Assembly (NCBI GenBank): GCA_028023455.1
Contig: JAQFVV010012495.1
Location: 2,445,711-2,509,710 of the forward strand
Source of the DNA: Epiperipatus broadwayi
Lineage: Eukaryota > Onychophora > Udeonychophora > Euonychophora > Peripatidae
DNA length: 64,000 nucleotides
Direction of reading: 5' to 3'
Shown here: one piece after another, positions 12,574 through 25,109 of the stretch
Layout: every line of letters begins with the position of its first letter
How positions within the stretch are numbered: the first letter of the stretch is position 1
Made by a program: the position numbers and the translations under genes
Notes under the pieces: model-generated
Databases searched by the model: none
Told to the model about the DNA's origin: nothing
Seen by the model: only the letters and a program-made list of their open reading frames with translations

Positions 12574-12702
12574 TAAAAAAATTCGAATGACTTCGAGAGT
12601 TCATAAGAAGTTCGAACGCCGGAAGTATGTAGAACCGGAATCGATCTGAGAGTATTATATTCCAGACTCTGACACTACCACGTTGTCTACACAACACTGT
12701 AG
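12574..12702 (-). mobile_element. tRNA-derived SINE, family S2
   Basis: On the minus strand an A-box-like TAGACAACGTGGTAGTG is followed about 40 bases on by a B-box-like AGATCGATTCCGG. The 3' part (GAACTTCTTATGAACTCTCGAAG) recurs, diverged, at 22350-22460 and 45705-45810 in the same orientation. The minus-strand 3' end runs into T7, a pol III stop-like signal. Confidence 0.65.
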
Positions 12703-13456
12703 TATATATATCCTAATTATTGTATATTTGTTTATATCATTAACAAACTTTAATTATTATGTCATTAAGTTAAAAGTTCATTACTTTGTTATAAAACATG
12801 ACAGATAGAATAAAATTATCATTCAAATTACAGATCTGGTGAATACCGAGAGGAGATGGTACAGCTATTATGAAAATTTAAATTTATAGATGTTCTGCAA
12901 ATTACAGATTCCGATTTTTCCCCCTTAATAATAATGCGGTAGTTTCGTTTCATTATTATTTTATCCTATTAATTCTAAAAATGCATTCTTTAAATAAATA
13001 AATAAAAAACAGATAAATAAAACTTTAATTAGTCAATATCACGAGTTATCAGTCTGATTTTTTAAAAAAGAAATAAATTTAGACCCTATATCTAAATGTG
13101 TTTGTTTATTTGTGTGTATATGTATATAGTTGTAGTGCTTAAATCTAGGTGTTTATATATGTGGAGGTGTTTAGTAGTTTAGTCACTCTCCTGCAAAAAC
13201 AAAATGCATTATCCTGCTTCATTTTTTTGTAAAGATTGATATGATGATGAAATGCAAAACATTAGAGCCTGTAAGACTATAAGAAAGTTTGTGGTGCTGA
13301 CATTTTACTTGTAGTTATATGTTAGATATTTTCTTTATTTAGTTGAATTGTTTTTTAAGTAATTCAAAACTTTATTCATACTTTTTAAAATACATTCAAC
13401 TGTTAGTAATAACATTCAAAGAATTATTAATAATATAGTATCAGCATTCTAACATT
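12703..13456. other. No gene recognised
   Basis: AT-rich, no supported feature. Confidence 0.5.
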
Positions 13457-13466
13457 GTATTATTAT

Positions 13467-13530
<64 letters not shown>

Positions 13531-13664
13531 GCTGCTGCTACCGCTACTGCTACTGCTGTTGCTCCTGCTGCTGCTACTGCTACTACTACTACTACTACTA
13601 CTACTATGACTATACTACTACTACTATTATTACTGCTACTACTACTATTATTATTATTATTATT
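13457..13664. repeat. (TAC)n / (TGC)n / (TTA)n trinucleotide array
   Basis: About 208 bases of TAC triplets with blocks of TGC, TCC and ATT variants. The open frame here encodes only poly-Tyr/Cys and is an artefact of the repeat. Confidence 0.95.
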
Positions 13665-13934
13665 GTAATAGTGATATTAGCAATTAAGCCAATGCACATG
13701 CACTTTAAAGATAAATTATAAATGAATACTCTCACTTTTCCAGACACAAGATATAGTTTTGTAGAAAAGATGGAATGAATCCACCCATCCTTTCAACCAG
13801 GTCGAAAGGATGAGTGGATTCCTTCTATCTTTTCTAAAAAAACTATATCTTGTGTCTGGAAAAGTGAAAGTATTCATTTATAATTTATCTTTAAGGCACA
13901 TGTGCATTGGCTTAATTGCTAATATCACTATTAC
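13665..13934. repeat. 270-bp inverted repeat (hairpin), family E
   Basis: The left arm starting GTAATAGTGATATTAGCAAT pairs with the right arm ending at 13934; each arm is about 130 bases with few mismatches, and the loop lies around 13795-13803. It sits exactly between two trinucleotide arrays. Its arm (AAGCCAAT.., AATGAATACT, ACAAGATATAGT) matches the repeats at 24774 and 25110, so it is an inverted dimer of that family. Confidence 0.9.
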
Positions 13935-13960
13935 GGTATAAAAACATAGTGCTATATAAA

Positions 13961-14022
13961 ATATTATTATTATTATTATTATTATTGTTGTTGTTGTTGT
14001 TGTTATTATTATTATTATTATT
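13961..14022. repeat. (ATT)n(GTT)n array
   Basis: About 62 bases of ATT and GTT triplets. Confidence 0.95.
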
Positions 14023-15261
14023 AGCAATAGAATATATTTACAAAAATATAGTTAAATTTTTTAGAAAACATTTGGCAATTCAACTAATCAATGGAAATAG
14101 TTCAGCATGTAACTACAAGACATGTAAAATGTTAGATTGGTAAATGCTTGCTTTGACACATAGCAGAAGTGATTTTCTGATGAACAGGTAGGAAATTTGA
14201 GAACAAAAATTTGTTTAAAATATCCTCAAAAATTGATGTACATGTTTTAGTAGAAATTCTTTCACGCCTAAAAGAAGTATCAAATATTATATTTTCAAGT
14301 TCATGTCAATTTTGAATCTATACAACCATTTACTATTTTCTGTAAATAATTTCATATTTCTCTTTTCAGTAATTCTTTATTTTATTGATGCAAAATATCT
14401 CTATCTATTGGAATATTTTTTGTTCATTTTCTTCGATCACAAATATCAGACTTCATTAAATATTTGCCTCACGATGGGAATAAAACTTTAGAAATTTTAG
14501 AAATACAAGTTGTTATTGCATAAAATTCCCTTTATTATTTTCTGAATTAAAGATTTGTTGTTACTGAATGTGTGGCCAGTTTCAGCAAATAATTTTTTTT
14601 TAATTTTATAATTAAATCAATTATTTTTATTTTATTATATGTATGAATCATATCCATCATGAATTCTTTACCATCAATATTTTTGTGTTTTGGAGTTTTA
14701 AACTTCAAATTCATTGGAATAATAATAATAATTGATGATTTATTAGTCATGAATTTGTAAGAAATTTGAACAACAGACATGATAGAATGGAACAACACTT
14801 CTTTAACTCTGGGCTCTAGAGTCTGAAATTTGCACTAGACTGTGTTATTACAATGGCACCATTAATTCCAGTGCCATCACTGAGTCTGATTGCAAATATT
14901 AAGAAAATGTCAGCTTCTGTATAGTCATGCAGTGTTTAGAGGGTACCAGTAAAGGTTTTCTTACCAATCTGCCTGCAGTGCTATCTCTGAATGCAAATGT
15001 TATACAATGATGTAGTTTAGCTATTTGACCATAAAAATTTTAAGATGCTAGAACATCTGGACTACACATTAGAATATAAAAGGTGACCATGTGTTCCATA
15101 CCTTAACACATTATAGAAAGTGATAAAACCTGTTAGTGAAAGATGTGAAATGATTTAAATTGTATTGCAATGAGTCTTTGAGTCACAAGACCATTTTTAA
15201 GTATTTTGCATAGTTTTTGATGGCAGAGAGAACATTGACAATAATCAATGAAGGTATTAAA
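14023..15261. other. No gene recognised
   Basis: Short ORFs here are A/T-rich and lack any motif. 14820-14900 weakly resembles the B-box side of SINE family C (TTCCAGTGCCATCACTG). Confidence 0.4.
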
Positions 15262-15785
15262 CACACTCATATTCTATATAGTAACTTGTGATAGAGACAA
15301 GCTAGCACATTCAAAATTGGTTGATGATTAGCTGCCATTCTAAATAAAGTGTTTTTTAATTAAGTAATTATAAATGGATAACTCCATGCATTGCACACTC
15401 ACATTCTATATAGTAATTTGTGATACAGACAAGCTAGCATCTTGAAAATTGTTTGATGATTAGCTGCCATTCTAAATACAGTGCTTTTTAATTAATTATA
15501 AATGGATAACTTCATATACTACACACTCACATTCTATATAGTAATTTGTGATACAGACAGGCTAGCACTTGAAAATTGTTTGATGATTAGCTGCCATTCT
15601 AAATAATGTGCTTTTTAATTAAGTAATTATAAATGGATAACTCCACACATTGCACACTCACATTCTATGTAGTAATTTGTGATACAGACAAACTAGCACC
15701 TTGAAAGTTGTTTGATGATTAGCTGCCATTTTAAATAAAGTGCTTTTTAAATAAGTAATTATAAAAGGATAACTCCATGCATTTC
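15262..15785. repeat. About 130-bp tandem repeat, four copies
   Basis: ATTCTATATAGTAA-type unit starts lie at 15271, 15403, 15531 and 15662 (spacing 132, 128 and 131). Units share GCTAGCA, TGATGATTAGCTGCCATT and AATGGATAACT blocks and differ by point changes and small indels. Confidence 0.9.
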
Positions 15786-16547
15786 CTTCTAAACATCCTT
15801 AAAAAATATTTTATTACAATAGCTAAACTATGTTGCTACATAACATTGTGTTAAAAGCATTGCATACACATTGGAGAGATGACCAGTCATCTTTTTACTG
15901 GGGCACATTGTATGTATAACATTTATAAAAAAAATGTATATAATATTTTTTTGTAAAAATGAGGTTACTGTGATATATCTGCATGTTTAATAACAGAAGC
16001 TTTTTAGGTTGTATTATGCACAGTAAGTAGAGATTATTTTTTTCTCATCAGTATTATTTTACATACTGCTTTCATTATTGTGTAAACATTATGTAAATTG
16101 GGATCATATGACATTTTATTGGTTTTAAATATAGAGACATAAATGATCATTGTTGGTGTTAATTTACTCTTCCTTCACATCTCATCAGAAATATTACAGC
16201 ATCTTCAATTTAATTCTCCATAACAGATAATAAAGCAGCTGAAATGAGCAAACTTTAATTATTAAAACAAAGTATTTATAGTTTGCATTCAAAACATTAA
16301 GAACATTCTGTAAATCATTCTTTGAAATGGAAAGTCTAACATAATCATCACTTTAGAATAAATCTAGAATCTCACAATCATAAAGTTATTTAAAATAAGT
16401 TTAAAATTAAAAAAATATGATCAAAATTATATTGCATTTTAATGTCTGTTTCATAAATCTGAATATTATTTGATTCAAAGACAACTATCATAAACATATA
16501 TGTTAATGTTGGATCTAGGAAGCTTGTTTAAGACATTTTTATTTCAA
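15786..16547. other. No gene recognised
   Basis: AT-rich, nothing supported. Confidence 0.5.
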
Positions 16548-17033
16548 ATATTCTGTGAAGCTTGTTAAGAGCTTATTTTGCAAGCTCTATATATAATATT
16601 TGTAAATACAAGCTTGTTAAATTAGGTCATGTGACATCTGACTTCATTTTTTGTGGAATTTTATTTTTTGCTATTAAGGCTTTAGTGATTTTACATTTCT
16701 AAAGCTATTAATATGGTGTATCTGAACTTAGTTCAGTTCCATATGGCTATTTAAGTTAGATAGCTGGATTGGAAAACATATGAATGTCTGAAAATTTCAG
16801 ATTTTCTATTTAATAGTTATCCATTAGCTAAAGTGCTGGGATTGTCCTGGTATTTTTAATCTAATGCTTGAATATCCTGGCACCTCACTGTCAAGGCTAG
16901 TAGCATAAACCAGTCTGAGATTGGGGATATTCTGCAAAGCTTGTTAAGAGCTTATTTTGCGAGCTCTATATATAAGATTTGTAAATACAAGCTTATTAAA
17001 TTAGGTCATGTGATATCTGAATTGATTTTTTTG
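16548..17033. repeat. Dispersed direct repeat pair, about 107 bp
   Basis: 16548-16656 and 16927-17033 are about 90% alike, with ATATTCTG, AAGCTTGTTAAGAGCTTATT and AAATTAGGTCATGTGA blocks, and are separated by about 270 bases. Each contains a small GAGCTTATTTTGCAAGCTC hairpin. Confidence 0.85.
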
Positions 17034-19462
17034 TAATTTCAAATATCTTAGATTCTCCACCTTTTTTTCTACATGTTACAATTTTTTCGATGCCTTCTAC
17101 TGCTGTTTGTATGTGTTTATTAATTTTTTGTAATCAATGTACAGACAGTACATGTATAATTTTTACTCTTCATTATTATTTTTACTTTATAAATTTTTTT
17201 ATACAACATGAATATTTTTGAATAATAATAAAAGATAATATATAAAAATGAGTTTAAATTATGCAGGGATTGGACTGATATAAAAACCTAAAATGATCTA
17301 CTCATATGGGTACTGATATAGTAAATATATATATACATAATTATCAGTAGAATGTTGACTGAATAATTAATGATCATTACGGATTTGTTGTATATACAAG
17401 ATATACAATATCTATCTGTGTGACTGAGAAACCCATAGTTAATGGTAACACATAGTTATTTGGACTATATTAAATTATTGTGCATGTAAATAAGTTAATT
17501 CATACAATTACAGATTAAAATGGACTTTAAATATTGCAAAATAATTTCTTATTGCTATTAATTATTTTATTTACATACATTTATTGTCAAGAGAATAAAC
17601 TTGTGTTGTTGTTAAGTTTGATTTGTCTTAGATTTACTTTAATAAAGCTATTGATACTACCCAGTTGGTATTGAAAGAATACACCCCCTCCCCAAGATAC
17701 ACAAAAGCAAAGTAAGATCTTACACTCTAAAGTACTGCATGTGCACCATTAAACGTCTGTCAATCCATTTATATTAATTATGGCCTAAAATACTTTATTA
17801 TTAATTAGATAAAAAAAGATAATTATACAGTAATTTTGTTAATTTATGAATAATGATATAAACATTAAAACACAACTACACCAGTAATCTAATGAGTCAC
17901 ATAATGTCAAAATGCCATTTTGTGAATCTTTAGTAATCTAACAAATATAATAAAATCATACCTTCTCAATCATAATTTTACAAAGAAATATTTTTTTTAA
18001 TAAATAACATACCCTGACTTTCAATACATAGCTATTATTTTGCTATTAAAAATGGCTTTTTGAAAAACTTAAGATTTTTGAATCAATTTCTGACTAAACA
18101 GCATTGGAGGGGAAAAAATATCACAGACTAGCTAACTAGATTTAATTATGTTTTTATATTTTAGTAATCTCCACAGTCTATGCAAGCACTTCTTACACAT
18201 TCGTTTCCATTTTTGTTTCTAATTTCAAAAAAGATACGTTTTATTTTTTTACAATAAAAAATAAAAATTTTATGATAATTTTTGTGATCAACTAAATTGA
18301 ATTTTTTTGTTTTTCTCTTAAATTTTTTACTGTTAAGAAAGTAATTTTCATCATGAATACAATTTTTTACCATTGTATTTTGGAGACTGAACGTTATTGG
18401 AGGCCGATGGTAAATTTTTATTTTTATATATTTTTTAATTATTATTTTATTTTTATATATTTTTTAATTATTATTTGAATTTATTATTGATAAAAAATAT
18501 ACAAAAATTATTATTGAAACTAACATATACATTTATCAAAAAAAATAGCTTGTGATTGTTTAAATTTGTATCGTGAATTATCTCCATTTTTTGGTATGAT
18601 ATGGACGTGGGTCCAGTATTTGAATTAGGTGATATGAGACAAAGATAAACATATTTTGCAAATATTATGATCCAATTTAGATTTTTCTATAATGTCTTGT
18701 CTGCATTTCAATAATAATAAAAGTACACAAATGCTAAAAGTAAAGATTTTGACAATACATAAACTTAGGCCGATTATACACTACTGCAATGTAAATTTCA
18801 TAGCAGCATATCAAATTCAAAGAGAGGTGGCAGTTGATGAAGCTATTATTAAATTTATGGTCATAGTAGCATGAATCAATATGAGCCCTCAAACCTATAA
18901 AGTTGGATGAATAATACTACATTGCACTGACTCTAAACTACTAACGTATGTATCTCAAGCTTAACTCTATAATGAATGTAGTATTTTATTCACTTTTTAT
19001 TCTATTTCATTATTTTATTTTGTATATAGTGACTATTTTAGTAGTAATTTTTAATAAATTACAAACATTATTGAAGTTCTTTATTATAATATTCAAATTA
19101 TATTAATTACTGATTCAAATTTAACTACTTGTTATAAGGGATGTTATTAGGGATGACATATTCATTGCAAACCTCTGTATGGAAATACATTTTGAAGAGC
19201 TTTTAGGAAAAATGAAAGGTACTAATGTTTTTATTCTACGAAGTTTTCAAGTGATGGATTACCTTAAGTAAGTGTTATTATATACCAATTTTTATAGAAA
19301 TTTTATGATGAATCCAACTAACCTACTAACAAAAATATAATTTTAAGTTGTATGCTTGATAATTTTGAATTTATGAAATAATATGAAAATAATTATTAGA
19401 AATATTAACTTTCTTTTTATTTACATAATCACCATCTCTTATGCTAGCACATAACTGTTATT
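17034..19462. other. No gene recognised
   Basis: 2.4 kb of AT-rich sequence. ORFs such as 18161-18373 (minus) and 18692-18874 (plus) lack motifs and have A/T-driven composition. A 27-bp direct repeat is present at 18415-18475. Confidence 0.45.
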
Positions 19463-19674
19463 AAACAGGCAAAACTCTCCACACAGTAGTGTCACCCTGT
19501 GCCAACCAGAGTAGTCAATGGATGCCAGAAGGCTTGTGCTAGGTCCTAAGATCTAGGTGCAGTACTCTCAAATCCAAGGCTTCTCACTGACAAAGGCCAC
19601 AAGCCAGAAACAAGTCTGGGGATATTGGATGAGTAGGCACTAGATGGGGATTTTATGGAGAGTTTTGCCTGTTT
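19463..19674 (+). mobile_element. Ribozyme-bearing repeat family B, foldback copy
   Basis: Terminal inverted repeat of about 20 bp (AAACAGGCAAAACTCTCCAC at the left, its complement ending 19674). The left third is the reverse complement of the family's 3' end (CCAGAAGGCTTGTGC and so on), so the copy is a partial inverted dimer. The hammerhead-like core is at 19572-19630 but reads CTGACAA, with the essential G8 changed, so it is expected to be inactive. Confidence 0.75.
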
Positions 19675-20402
19675 CTTTTTATTACTTTAAATATCAATAG
19701 CTATATTTTTTTCAGCTTAATTACATTTTTTGGTGTTTTATATTTCAAACAATGTATATTATGTCATTTTTTAGTAATATAAAGTTAAGTTATGGTAAAA
19801 TTTGTGGCTTAACATAATTTTTTAAATATTCAGCATGGCTGCATTGTAAGCAAAGAGGATAAGTTCAATTATAGAGTCTTTTCCAAATGCCTGCTTTACA
19901 GAAATAAGAAGTACGATGTTTATACTATATGCATTGTGGTGCACTAGAGACACTTATCTTTACAATAGTAATGCAAGAAATTTTAATACTTTTGAAAACA
20001 AATTAGAGACAATAAAACAAAGAGATTAAAAGTCATCTCATCAGACATTTTAGTAGCCACTTGGTCACTTGTCCATCAGTGCTTTAGCCTCTAGTGAGAT
20101 GTATTTTCTGTTTTCTATTTTATTATAAATGTTTTTAATAATAGTATAATTCACTGAATGCTATTGAAAATACTCATTGTAGTAATCTTTGATTAGATCT
20201 GTATTATTTTTTTCCTTTTAAATTGAAATATCTGTATATATATATTTTCTTCTAAAACAAAAAATAAGTAATAAAAGACATAGCTTAAATGGATTACCTT
20301 TTGACAACAGAAAATATTGTTAAAACAGCAATGAAATTTGGAGATTTAGTCTAGATGCATGATATATAATAATGAAAAAAGCTATTAAAAAGATAATAAT
20401 AA

Positions 20403-20570
20403 TAGATAATATGCAAAACTTTCTCCATACAGTAGTGCCTACTCATCCAATATCCCCAAACTAGTTTCTGGCTTATGGCCTTCATCAGTGAGGAGCCTTG
20501 GATCTGAGAGCACTGCACCTAGATCTTTGGATTTAATGCAACTCTCCAGAAGTCGCCTTTTAACTTTTTA
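20403..20570 (-). mobile_element. Ribozyme-bearing repeat family B
   Basis: Minus-strand copy with the family blocks GATCTAGGTGCAGTGC, the hammerhead core, GGATATTGGATGAGTAGGC and TACTGTATGGAGAAAGTTTTGC. The internal stretch between GTAGGCACTA and the terminal CACTACTG is deleted relative to the 42.8-kb copy. Confidence 0.8.
20445..20503 (-). ncRNA. Hammerhead-ribozyme-like motif, family B
   Basis: Minus strand: CTGATGA (20482-20488), stem II GGC/GCC with a 5-base loop, GAAA (20465-20468), stem III ACTAGT, then triplet GTT. Stem I pairs TGGGGA with TCCTCA and TTGGAT with ATCCAA around an internal loop. An A-A appositon at the base of stem II, where hammerheads normally have G-C, lowers confidence in activity. 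Confidence 0.6.
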
Positions 20571-22062
20571 GTTAACTATAATGTTATGATTCCAAAATGA
20601 AAATAGTGATGTTTTCAATATGATGTGTTCACAGGGGGAGGGGGTTGAATTCCAGCCCTGTCAGCAAACATAAATACACACAAAACTTGACTATATATAT
20701 ATATCAGTGAATTCAATTATCTTTGCTGAGACGTTTATTTAGTAATATAACAAATACAATAAAATTAAATTTCTGATGATAATTAATCCCATTAACTTTT
20801 GGGAATCTCAATAGCATATATTTAGTGTGCCAAATTACCTTATTTTACACACTGCTGAATAATCTTCTAATGGTTTATTTATTCTTCTAATTAAAGTATA
20901 TGTGAATTTCTTTTCATCTGAACTTTAACAGTAAGCAATTTACTAAAACTACCTTCATTCAGCAATATCTTTTCTCCCATTTGAGAATGAATTGTTTTAC
21001 TCTTGGCAGTCATTTCCTCCTCTTGACTGTTGCACACTAAGAATTTCAGACTCTTTTTATTAGCTATGCTAATTTATGTAATTTTATTTTTAGAGTTATT
21101 TTTATAATACTTTTTTCTAAAGCAATGTTTCTGGGGGAAAATACCAGCACTGTTGATACAATATTCATAATTTAATTAAAACTTTATTTACGCACATTTT
21201 TAAAATACTTGTACCTTAGGTTCACCTCCTTTCATTCTAAAAATAATCTTCATATATGGCAGACTTTTTCTGATTTCTCTGATTTAGATAAGTAGAAGTA
21301 TTTCTATTCCCACTGGAATTGGTGTTTACTTTGGTTGATTCTTCAGATCTAGATAACTTGTTCATCTTTACTTGGGTCAGTGACATCTTGATCGGCTTTA
21401 ACTTCATTCCCTGTATTTCATCCAATAGATAATATATCATCCTGCTCTATACAAGGAAAATTTTCATGTTCATTACTTGTCAAACGTTCTGATTTAGGAT
21501 CATGACTGACATATCAGAAAATCACTCACATAAATGATTTACCTGTCTTTTGACACACAATTCACTTTTGAATTTAATTACTTGTATGGCTTAAGATACA
21601 TTTTTCAATGATCATGCCAGGTTTCCATTTTTTTTAATATGACTCAAACCCATTTAGCTTTGCCAATTTTAAATGTCATGAAGCTTGCAATATTTGTTGT
21701 GTTTTTTTTGCTAGAAGTACTTTTCTCTGATTTCTTTTTTCTTAGGTAAAAGCTTAAATAAAGATATGACACTTTCTACCAAACAGTAACTCATAAGATA
21801 TTTTACAATTTGTTCCACTAGGGATAAAATGATGATAGAACACGATTTCTGCCAGAGCTTCTTCCATATTTATAATTTTTATTTTTCTCAAAAGCAGATT
21901 TCAAACTTTGGACTGCTTTTTTCACAACTCCACTAGAGTCTGGGTAGTAAGCTGAATTAAGAGCATGATGAGAACCTTTATCTCTTAAGCTCATTCACCT
22001 GCAGAGTCATACAGATCTGAACCTAGTTCAGAATCTAGTTCAGTATATGTATACTTTGGTGT
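20571..22062. other. No gene recognised
   Basis: AT-rich. The minus ORF 21237-21440 has Ser/Asn/Lys-rich composition and no motif, splice context or homologue I recognise. Confidence 0.4.
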
Positions 22063-22240
22063 GCACTAGATAAGGATTTCGATGAACAAACCTTCTAGCA
22101 ATTATTGATTATTATCAGATACACTGAGCAGCACTACTGTATGGAGAAAGCTGTTACTGTTTAACAGTTTGGGTAAACATAAAAAATGGTGATCATGTGA
22201 TGTTTTAATGGTTTAATTAGCATGAATATTTGGAATTCTG
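22063..22240 (+). mobile_element. Family B repeat, 3' part only
   Basis: Matches the segment after the ribozyme: GCACTAGATAAGGATTT, CCTTCTAGCA, ACTACTGTATGGAGAAAG and the tail GATCATGTGATG...GGTTTAAT. The catalytic core is absent. Confidence 0.7.
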
Positions 22241-22349
22241 AAAGCCACAAAAGAAAATAAAAAAGTTTATAAATTCTACTTTAATAAATCCCTTGTAAAT
22301 TGAATTGTCAGTGGTCATAAATTAATTATAATTATAATAATTAAATGGC

Positions 22350-22460
22350 TTCATTGCTTGGGAGTTTATAAGAAGGTTGACCGTCAGAAATGTCAGAACT
22401 GGAAATGATCGAAGAACTTTTGCTCCAGACTCTGAAATCTTACCATTGTACTAAATCACC
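22350..22460 (-). mobile_element. tRNA-derived SINE, family S2
   Basis: Minus-strand copy sharing GAGTTTATAAGAAG, the ACTGGAAATGATCGA B-box region and CTCCAGACTCTGA with the 12.6-kb copy; it is diverged. Confidence 0.55.
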
Positions 22461-23489
22461 CAGAATATTAATATTAACTATAGTCCATCAGTAATTTATA
22501 GGTATTCTATCTACTTTCACATTAAATATTAGAATTTAAAAATTGCATCACAAAACTTAATTATTATTTTGAAGCATGTCTGCTTGTATATTAAATTATA
22601 TCAAATATATAACATATATAGTACTAATAATTCTTATTTCGTTACGATATATAATAAAACCATTAGTTTTTTTATTTCTGCAAAATAAAATTTGAAAAGT
22701 CATATTGAATCTTAACACCTGTCTTATTTATGTTTCACTTTGTAATATGTTTATACAAATGAAATCTCCCATGTTTTCCTATTTTTCAAACAAGTAATCT
22801 ATGATAAATTTTTGCTGCGGACAAACCTGAAATAACTTACATCGCAAATAAGATTTTTGGTCATTATTATTATTATTAAATCAGTTTCGCTTTTTGTTTT
22901 AACGTAAATTATTTTTAATATTAATAAATCCAATAAAATAATATTAAATTAATTTAAACATATATAAGTCCTTATTTTATTTTTCCTTTGTAATAATTTC
23001 TATAAATTTAATCCCATGGTGCTTAAATGTTACTATTTAGAAACAATTATATATATATTATTTTTCGGTTGAAAGCAGTTTAATGTAAGTTGTTTTGATT
23101 GAAGTAAAACTTTTTTATGTCAATATATTTACATTATTATCAGAAATTAGGAACTTAACTGCCTGTAAAAATAAGATACTTTCATTACCAACTTTTTCCA
23201 GTGTTATCATTTCCTTAGAATAACATTTAATGAATGTAAATTAATTCCACATTATATTTTAATATCTATACTTATTTTGAGGAACACATTATATAATAAT
23301 TGAAATATAAAGTGTTTGTCTGTAGCATATTAAAATGAAGCATAGTCCAGTGTAAGAGAAAGATTAAATGAAAATAATAGCTTAAAATGAGAATAACATT
23401 TCATATTATTAAAGTGATGAAACTGTTAACATTTTGTATAAACATATTTTTTTCAATATAACAAAAAATTCTTCATATAAAACTAAGGA
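22461..23489. other. No gene recognised
   Basis: AT-rich, nothing supported. Confidence 0.5.
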
Positions 23490-24170
23490 ATGGCTATAAA
23501 CGTACTATTTTTACTCCTGATCAACAATATTTGTGCTGAAGAACGTGAAACTATTGCCATTAATACTACTCTACCTCCATTTAATGTCTGGCTTCACTAT
23601 GTCAATGTTGCATTTGTTGTATGGCCACATGGTGAATCACTACTACAAACTTTCTGGAAACACATCAATAATATATCTTCTTCAATTAAATTCACAATAG
23701 AATGAAAACAAGAACAAAAATTGGCATTCTTAGATGTTCTTAAGACAAGACTTCCTCATGGCAAAATCAAAACTACAGTTTACAGATAACCCTTATCCAC
23801 AGAAAAATACTTAGGATATACATCTAAATATGAAAAAATCACAAAATGTAGAATTAAACTATCAATATAAAAGAGATCTCAAAAAGGATAAGATTTATTT
23901 GAAAAAATGGTTATCTGTCAGCTGTCAGTAAAAAGACCTTAAATAAAATAAAAGAAACATCAAAAGAAAGACAATTATATCATTACATTCTATATTCAAA
24001 CTACTAACAAACGAAAACATTTAAAAAATAACATTAGATGTTGAAGGGCATAAATTGGTCAAATCAACTACTCCATTAAAAACAAATTAGAAAAAGATAA
24101 AATATTGAACAGAGACATTAAAAAACAAGAAAATTTAAAAGTTCTTTACAAGACAATAACAAATAATTTA
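23490..24170 (+). pseudogene. Penelope-like reverse transcriptase fragment
   Basis: The translation carries WLHYVNVAFVVWPHGE, then HINNISSSIKFTIE, and after a stop LAFLDVLKTR and GKIKTTVYR. In Penelope-type RTs these correspond to the palm block YVDDTFVVWPHG, HINNI.PSI.FT.E, PFLD and TTVYRKPT. The catalytic aspartates are lost (YVNV for YVDD), and stops follow at about 23703 and beyond, so it is dead. The segment before it (INVLFLLLINNICAEE) fits block B (SPLSP..ANIYME). Similarity is judged by eye. A SINE with its own duplication sits just downstream. Confidence 0.75.
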
Positions 24171-24191
24171 AATAATCATTACAATGCAATA

Positions 24192-24287
24192 TTTTTTTTC
24201 CATGTGTTATAGCATAGACCGGGATGCTAACCTGGGACAACTGCTTGTAAGGCAGCTGTGCTGACCTCTCGACCACCAACTCTTCAC
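24192..24287 (-). mobile_element. tRNA-derived SINE, family S1 (short form)
   Basis: Minus strand: A box TGGTCGAGAGGTC, anticodon-arm-like CTGC-CTTACAA-GCAG, B box GGTTAGCATCCCGG, tail ATGCTATAACACATGG plus A8. It is flanked by TACAATGCAATA at 24180-24191 and 24288-24299, a 12-bp target-site duplication. Confidence 0.88.
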
Positions 24288-24419
24288 TACAATGCAATAA
24301 TTTACAGTGTTTGATAACTGTACATTAATTTTACCCATAATAGGAAAAATGAGAAGGCATTTCATAAATAGATATACAAAATTTCCACTAACTGTTGCTT
24401 TGGATAGAAAAATCCACTT

Positions 24420-24660
24420 GATTAAAGAATCACCTTAAATTCAGTAGTTATGAATTTATAACACCCTAGTTCAAATGCTAGTACTATCACTGATAGGGCT
24501 AGCAATACTTGGAAAAAAGGATGATACTAGTATTTTAAATGTTGTGTTATATACTAACATGTCTAATCTTATTAACAGTTGAACATATTTAAAGGTTTAA
24601 ATAAAGTCTTAGTTTTTCTAAATATATTTAATAATTAATATTAAATATTGAAATTAATTT
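24420..24660 (+). mobile_element. SINE family C, single-arm copy
   Basis: Contains the B-box-like CCTAGTTCAAATGCTAGTAC, then ATCACTGATAGGGCTAGCAA, and the tail GGTTTAAATAAAGTCTTAG. The same blocks occur inverted at 25.6 kb and as a palindrome at 29.9-30.4 kb. Confidence 0.65.
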
Positions 24661-24773
24661 AATATATAACAACCAATAATGAAAAATTTCATATTGCTTA
24701 CATAATCAAAAAATGCACCTTCTGTTAATAATATTCTACAATTAAATTTCTCTGCCTTTTTTACAAACATTAA

Positions 24774-25015
24774 TTACATTCAAATATTAGCCTTTCAAGC
24801 CAATTGTGCATGCGCTTTGCGAGTGTTAATAATAAATGAATACTTTCCCTTCCAATACAAGATATAGTATTTATGCAGGAATAAAATGAATCACTTATTC
24901 CTACAACTCAAATGCTTATATATGAGCAAATCTGAAGTACTGGCAAGGAAAGTGTGAGGATAGACTACTCACTTTAAATTACTATTTACAATGTCTGAAT
25001 GAATGACGTCGGTGA
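24774..25015 (+). repeat. Family E repeat, duplicated copy 1
   Basis: A 242-base block (TTACATTCAAATATTAGCC to GACGTCGGTGA) repeated at 25110-25351 with only about five differences. It is related to the arms of the 13.7-kb hairpin. Confidence 0.9.
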
Positions 25016-25109
25016 AATTGTCTAGAATTTACTAAACGTCACTCTAACTAAAACTTAATCATATGTAAACAAGCATTTATTTTTATACAGCGCTATGTCT
25101 ACAATTGTA

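Noticed and set aside
13455-13721. 88-codon poly-Tyr/Cys open frame
   Set aside because: Translation of TAC/TGC triplets; no flanking gene structure.
15262-15785. CRISPR-like array
   Set aside because: Units are about 130 bp, diverged and contiguous with no unique spacers, in eukaryotic DNA.
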